A stretch of DNA of 5,123 nt from Burkholderiales bacterium (GTDB taxonomy: Bacteria > Pseudomonadota > Gammaproteobacteria > Burkholderiales > Burkholderiaceae_C). The DNA lies in contig JAGWTL010000227.1 of NCBI GenBank assembly GCA_028869035.1, forward strand, positions 1 through 5,123, in the 5' to 3' direction. The notes under the pieces are model-generated. The model was not told the DNA's origin. It saw nothing but the letters and a program-made list of their open reading frames with translations, and did not search any database. Numbering within the stretch: the first letter of the stretch is position 1; every line of letters starts with the position of its first letter. Positions 1-5,123 of the stretch are shown here, piece after piece. The translations under genes were made by a program, and so were the position numbers.

Positions 1-2
1 CC

Positions 3-1235
3 GGCCTCACACCGCAGCATCTGCCGGTGCCGGACATGCCGCGCATCGGCGAGGGACTGCGCCATCTGATGCGGCTGGCCCCGCGGCTGCGCTGGCTGTT
101 GCCGGTGCTCATGGCAGGCATGCTGGGGGTGGTCACCCTGCATGCGGACCGCATCTGGAACCGCAGCATCTCCGCCCTCAATCCCGTGCCCAAAGCCGAC
201 CAGCAATTGCACGAGGAACTGCGCCGCGACCTGGGCGCCTCGGACCTGCGTTATCTGGCGGTGCTGACGGCGGCCAATCCCGAGCAGGCCCTGCAACATG
301 CCGAGCGGGCCGGCCGCGTGCTGCAGGCCCTGAGTCGAGACGGCGCGCTCGCGGGCTACAGCTCGCCTGCCCTCGTGCTGCCCAGCCTGGCCAGCCAGCA
401 GGCCCGCCAGGCCGCCCTGCCCGAAGCCGCCCCGCTGCGCCGCCGGCTGGAGGCCGCGCTGGCAGGCGGGCCGCTCAAACCCGAGCGCCTGCAAGGCTTC
501 CTGTCCGACGTGGAACGCAGCCGCGTCCGCCCGCTGCTGACACGCCAGGATCTGGACGGCACCGCCTCGGCGCTGCTTTACGACTCCCTGCTGATCCCGC
601 GCGAACGCGATGTGCTGGTGCTGATGCCGCTGCGCCCGCGCCTGGTCGGCGCGGCCGAGCAGGACATCGACATCGAGCGGGTCGATGCGGCTCTCAAGGC
701 CGGCGGCAGCACGAACATCACCGTGATCGATCTGCTCACCGAGACCAGCGCCCTGTTCGACAGCTACCTGCACGAGGCGCTGCTGTTCTCGGGTCTGGGC
801 TGCCTGGCCATCCTGGTCCTGCTGCTGCTGACGCTGCGCTCCATCACGCGCACCCTGCGCGTGGCCCTGCCACTGGTGTGTGCCGTGGTCTGCGTGACCG
901 GCACGCTGCTGTTGGGCGGCACCTCGCTGACCATCCTGCACCTGGTCGGCCTGCTGCTGGTGGTCGCGATCGGCTCGAACTACGCCCTGTTCTTCGACAG
1001 CGCCAATACCGGCGCCAGCCTGCAGGAACAGCACCGCACCGTCCTGTCCCTGGTGACGGCCAACCTGACCATCGTGGGCAGCTTTGGCATGCTGGCCCTG
1101 TCCAGCGTGCCGGTGCTGTCCATCCTCGGCATCACCGTGGGCCTGGGCACGGTGCTGGCGCTGCTGTTCTCGGCCATTCTGGCCCGGCCCCAGCCCGGCC
1201 CGCAGCAGGCTGCGCCGGTAGAATCGCCCGCCTGA
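3..1235 (+). CDS. MMPL/RND-type exporter, C-terminal half (partial, APE cluster)
   Basis: Partial gene: the reading frame is open to the left edge, so the GTG at 27 and the ATG at 36 are probably internal codons. About 410 codons are present, roughly half of the 750-800 residues usual for MMPL proteins. The visible part has the layout of the second RND repeat. There is one membrane segment (about nt 90-146), then a large soluble, presumably periplasmic domain (147-770), then five clustered segments (about 774-840, 867-920, 933-995, 1041-1100, 1113-1184), taken as TM7-TM12. TM10 contains GSNYALFF (972-995), where related transporters usually have Asp-Tyr for proton coupling; here it is Asn-Tyr. 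The tail is short, proline-rich and cytoplasmic. MMPL genes are regular members of aryl polyene clusters and are thought to move the lipid-linked polyene toward the outer membrane. That role rests on context. The stop lies 25 bases before the synthase ATG, consistent with one operon. Confidence 0.88.
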   Translation, partial: GLTPQHLPVPDMPRIGEGLRHLMRLAPRLRWLLPVLMAGMLGVVTLHADRIWNRSISALNPVPKADQQLHEELRRDLGASDLRYLAVLTAANPEQALQHAERAGRVLQALSRDGALAGYSSPALVLPSLASQQARQAALPEAAPLRRRLEAALAGGPLKPERLQGFLSDVERSRVRPLLTRQDLDGTASALLYDSLLIPRERDVLVLMPLRPRLVGAAEQDIDIERVDAALKAGGSTNITVIDLLTETSALFDSYLHEALLFSGLGCLAILVLLLLTLRSITRTLRVALPLVCAVVCVTGTLLLGGTSLTILHLVGLLLVVAIGSNYALFFDSANTGASLQEQHRTVLSLVTANLTIVGSFGMLALSSVPVLSILGITVGLGTVLALLFSAILARPQPGPQQAAPVESPA

Positions 1236-1260
1236 ACCCCCGCCCTTGAGCACCTCTGCC

Positions 1261-2454
1261 ATGCTGCCGCTCCACCTCGCCGCCTACACCCTGACCAGCG
1301 CTCTGGGCGCAGGCCTTGCGCCGACGCTCGATGCCTTGCGCCACCAGCGCAGCGGCGTGCAGGCCATGCGCTGGGAAACGCTGGACCTCGACACCTGCCT
1401 GGGCGCCGTGGCCGGGCTCGACAGCTACGCGCTGCGCGCGGACCTGGGCGCTTTTGACTGCCGCAACAACCGGCTGGCGCAACTGGGCCTGGAACAGGAC
1501 GGTTTTGCAGCTGCGGTGCGTACGGCCATTACCCGCCATGGCCAGGACCGCGTCGGCGTCTTCCTGGGCACCAGCACCTCGGGCATCCTCAGCGCCGAAC
1601 TGGCCTACCGCCAGCGCGACCCCGGCACCGGCCACTTCACGGGAAGCCTGGACTACCGGCATACCCACAACAGCTACTCCGTGGCCGATTTCGTGCGCTC
1701 CTACTTCGGCCTGGAGGGACCGGCCTTTGTGGTCTCGACCGCCTGCTCATCGAGCGCCAAGGTCTTCGGCAATGCCCAGCGCATGATGGCCTGCGGCCTG
1801 ATCGACGCGGCCATCGTGGGCGGGGTCGACTCGCTCTGCCTGACCACGCTCTACGGCTTCAACTCCCTGCAGCTCGTCTCACGCCGCCCCTGCCGCCCCT
1901 TCGATGCCGAACGCGACGGCATCTCCATCGGCGAGGCGGCGGCCTTCGTGCTGCTGGAACGCGCCGACAGCCCACCGGCTGGCGCCATCGTGGTCAGCGG
2001 CATCGGCGAATCCAGCGACGCGCACCACATGTCCTCGCCCCATCCGCAAGGCCTGGGCGCGCGCCAGGCCATGCAGGCCGCGCTCGACATGGCCGGCCTC
2101 TTGCCCGCGCAGATCGGCTACATCAATCTGCATGGCACGGCCACCCCCAGCAACGACGCCTCCGAAGACAAGGCCGTGAGCGGCCTGTTCGGCACGGCCA
2201 CGCCCTGCAGTTCGACCAAGGGCCATACCGGCCACACCCTGGGCGCGGCCGGGGGCATCGAAGCCATCGTCTGCGCGCTGGCCCTGCAGAACGGCCTGGC
2301 GCCGGGCGGCTGCGGCACAGAGCAGCTCGATCCGGACCTGAAATCCCGCTACCTTCTGGCCAATATCGAGCTGCCCCTGCAGCATGCCCTGAGCAACTCC
2401 TTCGGGTTTGGCGGCAGCAACTGCAGCTTGGTGCTGTCGAAGGTGGCCGCATGA
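1261..2454 (+). CDS. Beta-ketoacyl-ACP synthase (ApeO-like ketosynthase of APE pathway)
   Basis: Condensing enzyme of the FabF/thiolase fold, 397 residues from ATG 1261, near the usual FabF length. It should join malonyl-ACP to the growing acyl chain. The active site is complete: nucleophile Cys162 in STACSSS (codon 1744-1746), His291 in LHGTATPSND (2131), and Lys320 and His325 in STKGHTGH (2218, 2233), followed by the glycine-rich LGAAGG. A further family motif, GTSTSGI, lies near residues 103-109, and the C-terminal NSFGFGGSN loop is intact near 379-387. A TTG in the same frame at 1246 would add five residues, but neither start has a good Shine-Dalgarno sequence. I prefer 1261 because the fold begins almost at once (LPLHLAAYT). 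The last codons overlap the chain length factor start, so the two are probably made in equal amounts and form a heterodimer. I call it ApeO-like because of this partner; ApeR, the other APE ketosynthase, is the main alternative. Confidence 0.93.
   Translation: MLPLHLAAYTLTSALGAGLAPTLDALRHQRSGVQAMRWETLDLDTCLGAVAGLDSYALRADLGAFDCRNNRLAQLGLEQDGFAAAVRTAITRHGQDRVGVFLGTSTSGILSAELAYRQRDPGTGHFTGSLDYRHTHNSYSVADFVRSYFGLEGPAFVVSTACSSSAKVFGNAQRMMACGLIDAAIVGGVDSLCLTTLYGFNSLQLVSRRPCRPFDAERDGISIGEAAAFVLLERADSPPAGAIVVSGIGESSDAHHMSSPHPQGLGARQAMQAALDMAGLLPAQIGYINLHGTATPSNDASEDKAVSGLFGTATPCSSTKGHTGHTLGAAGGIEAIVCALALQNGLAPGGCGTEQLDPDLKSRYLLANIELPLQHALSNSFGFGGSNCSLVLSKVAA
2440..2446 (+). promoter_or_regulatory. 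Ribosome binding site of the chain length factor gene
   Basis: AAGGTGG lies inside the last codons of the ketosynthase gene. Its AAGG core ends 7 bases before ATG 2451, a normal Shine-Dalgarno spacing. With the ATGA start/stop overlap it supports re-initiation by ribosomes finishing the synthase, and it fixes the chain length factor start. Confidence 0.55.
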
Positions 2455-3260
2455 AATCCACCACCCCATTGCAGGTGCATCTGGAGGGTGTCGGCTTTTA
2501 CGGCCCCGGCCTGTCCGGCTGGCCACAGACGGCCGAGGTGCTGGCCGGTCGCGCCGCGCTGACCCTGGCCCCGCTGCAACTGCCACCGGCCGAGGCCCTG
2601 CCCGCCGCAGAGCGGCGCCGGGCCGGCACCGCGATCAAGCTGGCCTTTGCCACCGGCTTCGAAGCCATCCGCCAGGCGGGCGCCGATCCCGCCACCCTGC
2701 GCACGGTGTTCGCATCGAGTGCGGCCGACTGCGACAACTGCAACACGATCCTCGAGACCCTGGCCTCCAGCGACCGTGCGGTCTCCCCCACCCGGTTCCA
2801 CAACTCGGTGCACAACGCACCGTCCGGCTACTGGAGCATCGCCACGGCCTGCCGTGCGCCCTCCACCAGCCTGTGCGCCTACGACGGCTCCTTTGCGGCC
2901 GGTCTGCTCGAGGCGGCCACCCAGGTGCTGAGCTCCGGCGAGTCCTGCCTGCTGCTCGCCTATGACACGCCCTACCCGCAGCCCCTGGCCAGCCTGCGCC
3001 CGATCACCCATCCCCTGGGCCTGGCCCTGCTGCTGAGCCCCCGGCCGGGGCCGGCAACGCTGGCCGCGCTGGGCCTGGGCCTGACACGGCAGGCCGCCAG
3101 CCGCATGAGCGACCCGGCACTGGAACTGCTGCGACGCGACACGCCGGCGGCGCGCAGCCTGCCCCTGTTGCAGCGTCTGGCGCGGGCTGAGGGAGGACGG
3201 GTCCGCCTGGACTACCTGGATGGGATGTCGCTCGATGCAGAAATCCAGCCCGCTGCCTGA
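2451..3260 (+). CDS. Beta-ketoacyl synthase chain length factor (ApeC-like)
   Basis: A 269-residue protein equivalent to the N-terminal half of a ketosynthase, matching the 'ketoacyl-synthase, N-terminal 2' type found in aryl polyene clusters. In E. coli such a protein (ApeC) pairs with the ketosynthase ApeO and is thought to shape the pocket that limits polyene length. Visible marks are the HNSVHN motif (residues 117-122), GYWSIATAC (126-134), then PSTSLCAYDGSFAAGLLEA-type sequence forming the nucleophile-elbow region. The C-terminal catalytic parts of a true synthase (HGTAT and K-x4-H) are absent, so it should not condense alone. Cys134 falls where the synthase has its nucleophile when the IATAC and VSTAC motifs are aligned. 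The start overlaps the synthase stop as ATGA. The end runs 26 bases into the dehydratase gene. The assignment is firm as a family; the length-setting role is inherited from studied relatives. Confidence 0.9.
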   Translation: MKSTTPLQVHLEGVGFYGPGLSGWPQTAEVLAGRAALTLAPLQLPPAEALPAAERRRAGTAIKLAFATGFEAIRQAGADPATLRTVFASSAADCDNCNTILETLASSDRAVSPTRFHNSVHNAPSGYWSIATACRAPSTSLCAYDGSFAAGLLEAATQVLSSGESCLLLAYDTPYPQPLASLRPITHPLGLALLLSPRPGPATLAALGLGLTRQAASRMSDPALELLRRDTPAARSLPLLQRLARAEGGRVRLDYLDGMSLDAEIQPAA

Positions 3261-3684
3261 CCACGCCTGGATCGCGGCCCGCATTCCGCACCAGGGCAGC
3301 ATGTGCCTGCTCGATGCTGTCCTGCGCTGGGACGAGAGCGGCATCGTCTGCCGCGCCAACAGCCATCAAAACACTAACAACCCGCTGCGCGCGGATGGGC
3401 AGCTGGGCATGGCCAACGGCATCGAGTACGCGGCCCAGGCCATGGCCGTGCACGGCGCCCTGCTGACCGGCAGCGAGACGGCGCCGGCCGCCGGTTTCCT
3501 GGCCAGCGTGCGCGACGTGAAGTGGCAGGCCCCGCGGCTCGACACACTGCCCGCCGAACTGCAGGTGCACGCCCAGCGCCTCTCGGGCGACGGCAACACC
3601 ATCCTCTACAGCTTCCACCTCGAGGCAGAGGGCGCCACCCTGCTCAGCGGCCGCGCCAGCGTCATGCTCGATGCTGACGTATGA
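3235..3684 (+). CDS. apeP: Hotdog-fold 3-hydroxyacyl-ACP dehydratase (ApeP-like)
   Basis: A 149-residue single hotdog-domain protein that should dehydrate 3-hydroxyacyl-ACP to the trans-2-enoyl form, leaving the conjugated double bond of each cycle. The N-terminal IPHQGSMCLLD (residues 17-27) matches the first strand and turn of FabZ-type enzymes (PHRxPFLLVD). His44 in NSHQNTNNPLR and Glu64 in GIEYAAQAMAVHG align with the catalytic His and Glu of FabZ (GHFPG and LEAMAQ). The SH-x4-NPLR and EYAAQAMAVHG motifs are, from memory, typical of the ApeP branch. The start is chosen at ATG 3235, giving MQKSSPLPDHAW. ATG 3220 in the same frame would add five residues and sits no better relative to a ribosome site: GGGAGGA at 3190-3196 is about 23 bases upstream of it, which is too far. 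Either start lies inside the chain length factor gene, so translation is coupled. The stop is followed at once by the intergenic repeat. Confidence 0.9.
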   Translation: MQKSSPLPDHAWIAARIPHQGSMCLLDAVLRWDESGIVCRANSHQNTNNPLRADGQLGMANGIEYAAQAMAVHGALLTGSETAPAAGFLASVRDVKWQAPRLDTLPAELQVHAQRLSGDGNTILYSFHLEAEGATLLSGRASVMLDADV

Positions 3685-3810
3685 CCCCCCGAGACGCTGC
3701 GCGTCTCCCCCCTCAAGGGGGGCGCACCCAGTGGCCCGGCCAAGCCGGTTCCACGGGCGCCTTGGAACGGCCAGCTGCGCGGCCTGGAACCTTCTTCCGT
3801 TCGGGCTGAT
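3685..3810. repeat. GC-rich intergenic repeat with several stem-loops
   Basis: Non-coding stretch between dehydratase and reductase, starting directly after the dehydratase stop. It folds into successive hairpins. GAGACGC (3691-3697) pairs with GCGTCTC (3701-3707) around TGC. CCCCCC (3707-3712) pairs with GGGGGG (3717-3722) around TCAA; it shares base 3707 with the first stem, so full-length versions compete. CCGGC (3736-3740) pairs with GCCGG (3744-3748) around CAA. GTTCCA (3748-3753) pairs with TGGAAC (3763-3768). No T-tract follows the stems on either strand, so it does not look like an intrinsic terminator. The pattern of a small GAGACGC hairpin, C-run/G-run hairpin, then GGCCCGGCCAAGCCGGTTCC resembles a dispersed intergenic repeat I recall from Comamonadaceae genomes. 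That is recollection, and only one copy lies in this window. The right limit is uncertain; bases 3811-3839 show nothing I can name. Confidence 0.6.
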
Positions 3811-3839
3811 CTCGTCGAAGCCCTCTGACGCGCAGCACT

Positions 3840-4586
3840 ATGGATAACCAACACCACAGCCTCCCCATGAAACACGCACTCGTCACCGGCGGCAGCGGCG
3901 CCATCGGCGCGGCCATCTGCCGCCAGCTCGCCAAGGACGGCCTACACGTCATCGTCCACGCCAACCGCAACACCGCGGCGGCCGAGCAGCTGTGCGAAGA
4001 CATCAAGGCGGCTGGCGGATCCGCCAGCACCGTCACCTTCGACGTGGCCGACGAGGCCGCGACACGCACGGCCCTGGAGGCCGTCGTGGCGCAGCAGCCT
4101 ATCCAGGTGCTGGTCAACAACGCCGGCATGCACGACGACGCGGTCTTCCCCGGCATGAGCAGCACGCAGTGGCACCGCGTGATCGACGTCTCGCTCAACA
4201 GCTTCTTCCATGTCACGCAGCCGCTGACCCTGCCCATGATCCGCACCCGCTGGGGCCGCATCATCAGCATCTCCTCGATTGCCGGCATCACCGGCAACCG
4301 AGGGCAGACCAACTACGCGGCCGCCAAGAGCGGCCTGCATGCCGCCAGCAAGTCGCTGGCACAGGAACTGGCCAGCCGGGGCATCACGGTGAACGCCGTG
4401 GCGCCGGGCATCATCGCTTCGGACATGAGCAAGGACGCTTTCGACGCCGAGTCGATCCAGCGCCTGGTGCCCATGAAACGCGCGGGCCGGCCCGAGGAAG
4501 TCGCGGCCCTGGTGGGTTTCCTGGCCTCGGAGCAGGCCGCCTACATCACGGGCCAGGTGATCTCGGTCAACGGCGGGATGGTCTAG
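3840..4586 (+). CDS. fabG: 3-ketoacyl-ACP reductase, FabG/ApeQ-like SDR
   Basis: Short-chain dehydrogenase/reductase that should reduce 3-ketoacyl-ACP to 3-hydroxyacyl-ACP with NADPH, between condensation and dehydration in the polyene cycle. It has 248 residues, close to the 244 of E. coli FabG. The Rossmann nucleotide loop is TGGSGAIG (16-23), NNAG follows the fourth strand, and the active site has Ser146, Tyr159 and Lys163 (YAAAK). GRIISISS and ASRGITVNAVAPG match FabG closely. Ser118 occupies the place of the tetrad Asn (VSLNSFF where E. coli FabG has TNLSSVF). The start is uncertain: ATG 3840 gives a nine-residue histidine-rich leader, while ATG 3867 begins MKHALVTGG, where related proteins usually begin. 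Neither has a visible Shine-Dalgarno. A 155-base repeat separates it from the dehydratase, yet the same direction and pathway argue for one operon. Its stop overlaps that of the convergent PAP2 gene. Confidence 0.93.
   Translation: MDNQHHSLPMKHALVTGGSGAIGAAICRQLAKDGLHVIVHANRNTAAAEQLCEDIKAAGGSASTVTFDVADEAATRTALEAVVAQQPIQVLVNNAGMHDDAVFPGMSSTQWHRVIDVSLNSFFHVTQPLTLPMIRTRWGRIISISSIAGITGNRGQTNYAAAKSGLHAASKSLAQELASRGITVNAVAPGIIASDMSKDAFDAESIQRLVPMKRAGRPEEVAALVGFLASEQAAYITGQVISVNGGMV
4583..4586. other. CTAG shared by two convergent stop codons
   Basis: The palindrome CTAG supplies TAG for the reductase on the + strand (4584-4586) and TAG for the PAP2 gene on the - strand (4583-4585). The two genes meet tail to tail with a 4-base overlap and no room for a terminator between them. 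Confidence 0.95.
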
Positions 4587-5123
4587 ACCTTCGCGTCGGC
4601 GGCAAACCGCCGGCGGAACAGGCCCAGGGTCAACAGGCCACCCAGGGCACCGAGCAGCACACCGCCCAGCACGTCCAGCACCACATGCTGCTTCGTCGCC
4701 AGGGTCGAGTAGGCGATAAGCAGGCACCACAGCCAGTTCAACGCCAGCCAGGCGCGGCCAGCCGCGACGGCACGCAGCTGGTGATGCAGCCAGATCGCCG
4801 AGAACACGGCGATGGCCACATGCAGCGACGGACAGGCATTGCCCGCTGCATCGATGCCTTCCAGCATGGCCAGGCCACTGCCCGGCAGCCGCTCGAAAGC
4901 GGGCACGGCCGTGGGCCAGAGATAAAAACAGACCAGGCCGACCAGGCAGGTGCCGCCCACACTGAGACCGTAATACAGCAGCTGCCGCAGATTGGGCATC
5001 AGCGCGGGCGACAGGCAGGTGTAGAACCAGAGCGAGAGGTAGGGCCCCCAGGCCCATCCCTGCATGGGAATGGCCCGGTCCAGCCAGGTGAGCGGCATCG
5101 TGCTCACCTGCGCATGTGGGTAA
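4583..5123 (-). CDS. PAP2-family membrane phosphatase (probably partial at N-terminus)
   Basis: Integral membrane protein of the PAP2/inositol-phosphorylceramide-synthase-like superfamily, which removes or transfers phosphate on lipid phosphates. Counting from GTG 5107, the C2 motif is CPSLH (92-96, with His96) and the C3 motif is STLATKQHVVLD (134-145, with His141 as the likely nucleophile and Asp145 supporting it). The usual Arg of C3 (SR-x5-H) is replaced by Thr, as I recall for the PAP2_3-like branch. No clear C1 KX6RP motif is seen. Five hydrophobic segments are visible (about 21-37, 43-64, 93-109, 120-136, 142-165), whereas PAP2 enzymes normally have six. By position relative to C2 and C3 the missing one is TM1. 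The frame stays open to the right edge, so the true start probably lies outside. In-window starts are GTG 5107 and ATG 5098; the latter has AGGTGAG just upstream, so a short form starting there cannot be excluded. The substrate is unknown, and membership in the pigment pathway is doubtful given the opposite strand. Confidence 0.85.
   Translation of the reverse strand, partial: YPHAQVSTMPLTWLDRAIPMQGWAWGPYLSLWFYTCLSPALMPNLRQLLYYGLSVGGTCLVGLVCFYLWPTAVPAFERLPGSGLAMLEGIDAAGNACPSLHVAIAVFSAIWLHHQLRAVAAGRAWLALNWLWCLLIAYSTLATKQHVVLDVLGGVLLGALGGLLTLGLFRRRFAADAKV

Noticed and set aside
1246..1260. TTG 1246 as the ketosynthase start
   Set aside because: No ribosome site, and the ATG five codons later matches where the fold begins; kept only as an alternative in the gene entry.
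3039..3050. Perfect 12-base palindrome CCCCGGCCGGGG
   Set aside because: It lies inside the chain length factor gene and encodes ordinary Pro/Arg/Gly codons; such palindromes arise by chance in GC-rich coding DNA.
2349..3359. Long - strand open frame opposite the chain length factor and dehydratase
   Set aside because: Low-complexity Gly/Gln/Arg-rich translation with no recognisable motif; GC-rich shadow of three overlapping + strand genes.
3691..3722. Tandem hairpins as an intrinsic terminator after the dehydratase
   Set aside because: No T-tract follows on either strand, and a gene of the same pathway continues downstream; treated as part of the repeat.
3681..3809. Short + strand open frame of 42 codons starting ATGA over the dehydratase stop
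   Set aside because: It is a read-through of the hairpin repeat, rich in Pro, Arg and Gly, with no domain or ribosome site; the ATGA overlap looks coincidental.
3800..3845. Possible promoter before the reductase (TATGGATAA near 3839)
   Set aside because: No -35 element at a suitable distance, and the A/T bases belong to the candidate start codon region; not enough to call.
3942..5057. Long - strand open frame of about 370 codons across the reductase and PAP2 genes
   Set aside because: Arg/Gly/Ala-rich antisense product typical of high-GC DNA; both real genes in the region have clear family motifs in other frames.

Overview
The window reads as the downstream end of an aryl polyene (APE, xanthomonadin-type pigment) biosynthesis operon in a high-GC Gram-negative bacterium. 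Nearly all third codon positions are G or C, and genes are packed end to end. The one intergenic gap on the + strand (3685-3839) holds a hairpin-rich repeat of a kind I associate from memory with Comamonadaceae and related Burkholderiales. A betaproteobacterium of that group is therefore my best guess, but this is inference and not a database result.

Layout on the + strand: (1) the C-terminal half of an MMPL/RND-type membrane exporter, cut by the left edge (to 1235); (2) a complete beta-ketoacyl-ACP synthase with Cys-His-Lys-His active site (1261-2454); (3) a half-length ketosynthase-like 'chain length factor' (2451-3260), translationally coupled to the synthase by an ATGA overlap; (4) a small hotdog-fold 3-hydroxyacyl-ACP dehydratase of the ApeP type (3235-3684), whose start lies inside gene 3; (5) a 155-base gap made largely of a GC-rich repeat with several stem-loops; (6) a FabG-type 3-ketoacyl-ACP reductase, ApeQ-like (3840-4586). 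On the - strand a PAP2-type membrane phosphatase (4583 to the right edge) converges on the reductase. The two stop codons share one CTAG, so there is no gap between them.

How the genes fit together: the synthase/chain-length-factor pair condenses malonyl units onto an aryl-primed acyl carrier protein, the reductase converts the 3-keto group to 3-hydroxyl, and the dehydratase removes water to leave a conjugated double bond. Repeated cycles give the polyene. The MMPL protein is the likely exporter or outer-membrane delivery component. The carrier proteins, aryl starter enzymes, ligase, acyl- and glycosyltransferases expected of such a cluster are not in the window and would lie to the left. The PAP2 gene is on the other strand and is probably a neighbour, not a member of the operon.

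Nothing here is an entirely new system. The points worth a second look are the repeat that splits the reductase from the rest of the operon, three non-canonical residues at expected catalytic or coupling positions (Ser118 in the reductase, Asn in TM10 of the exporter, a kept Cys134 in the chain length factor), and the shared CTAG stop.
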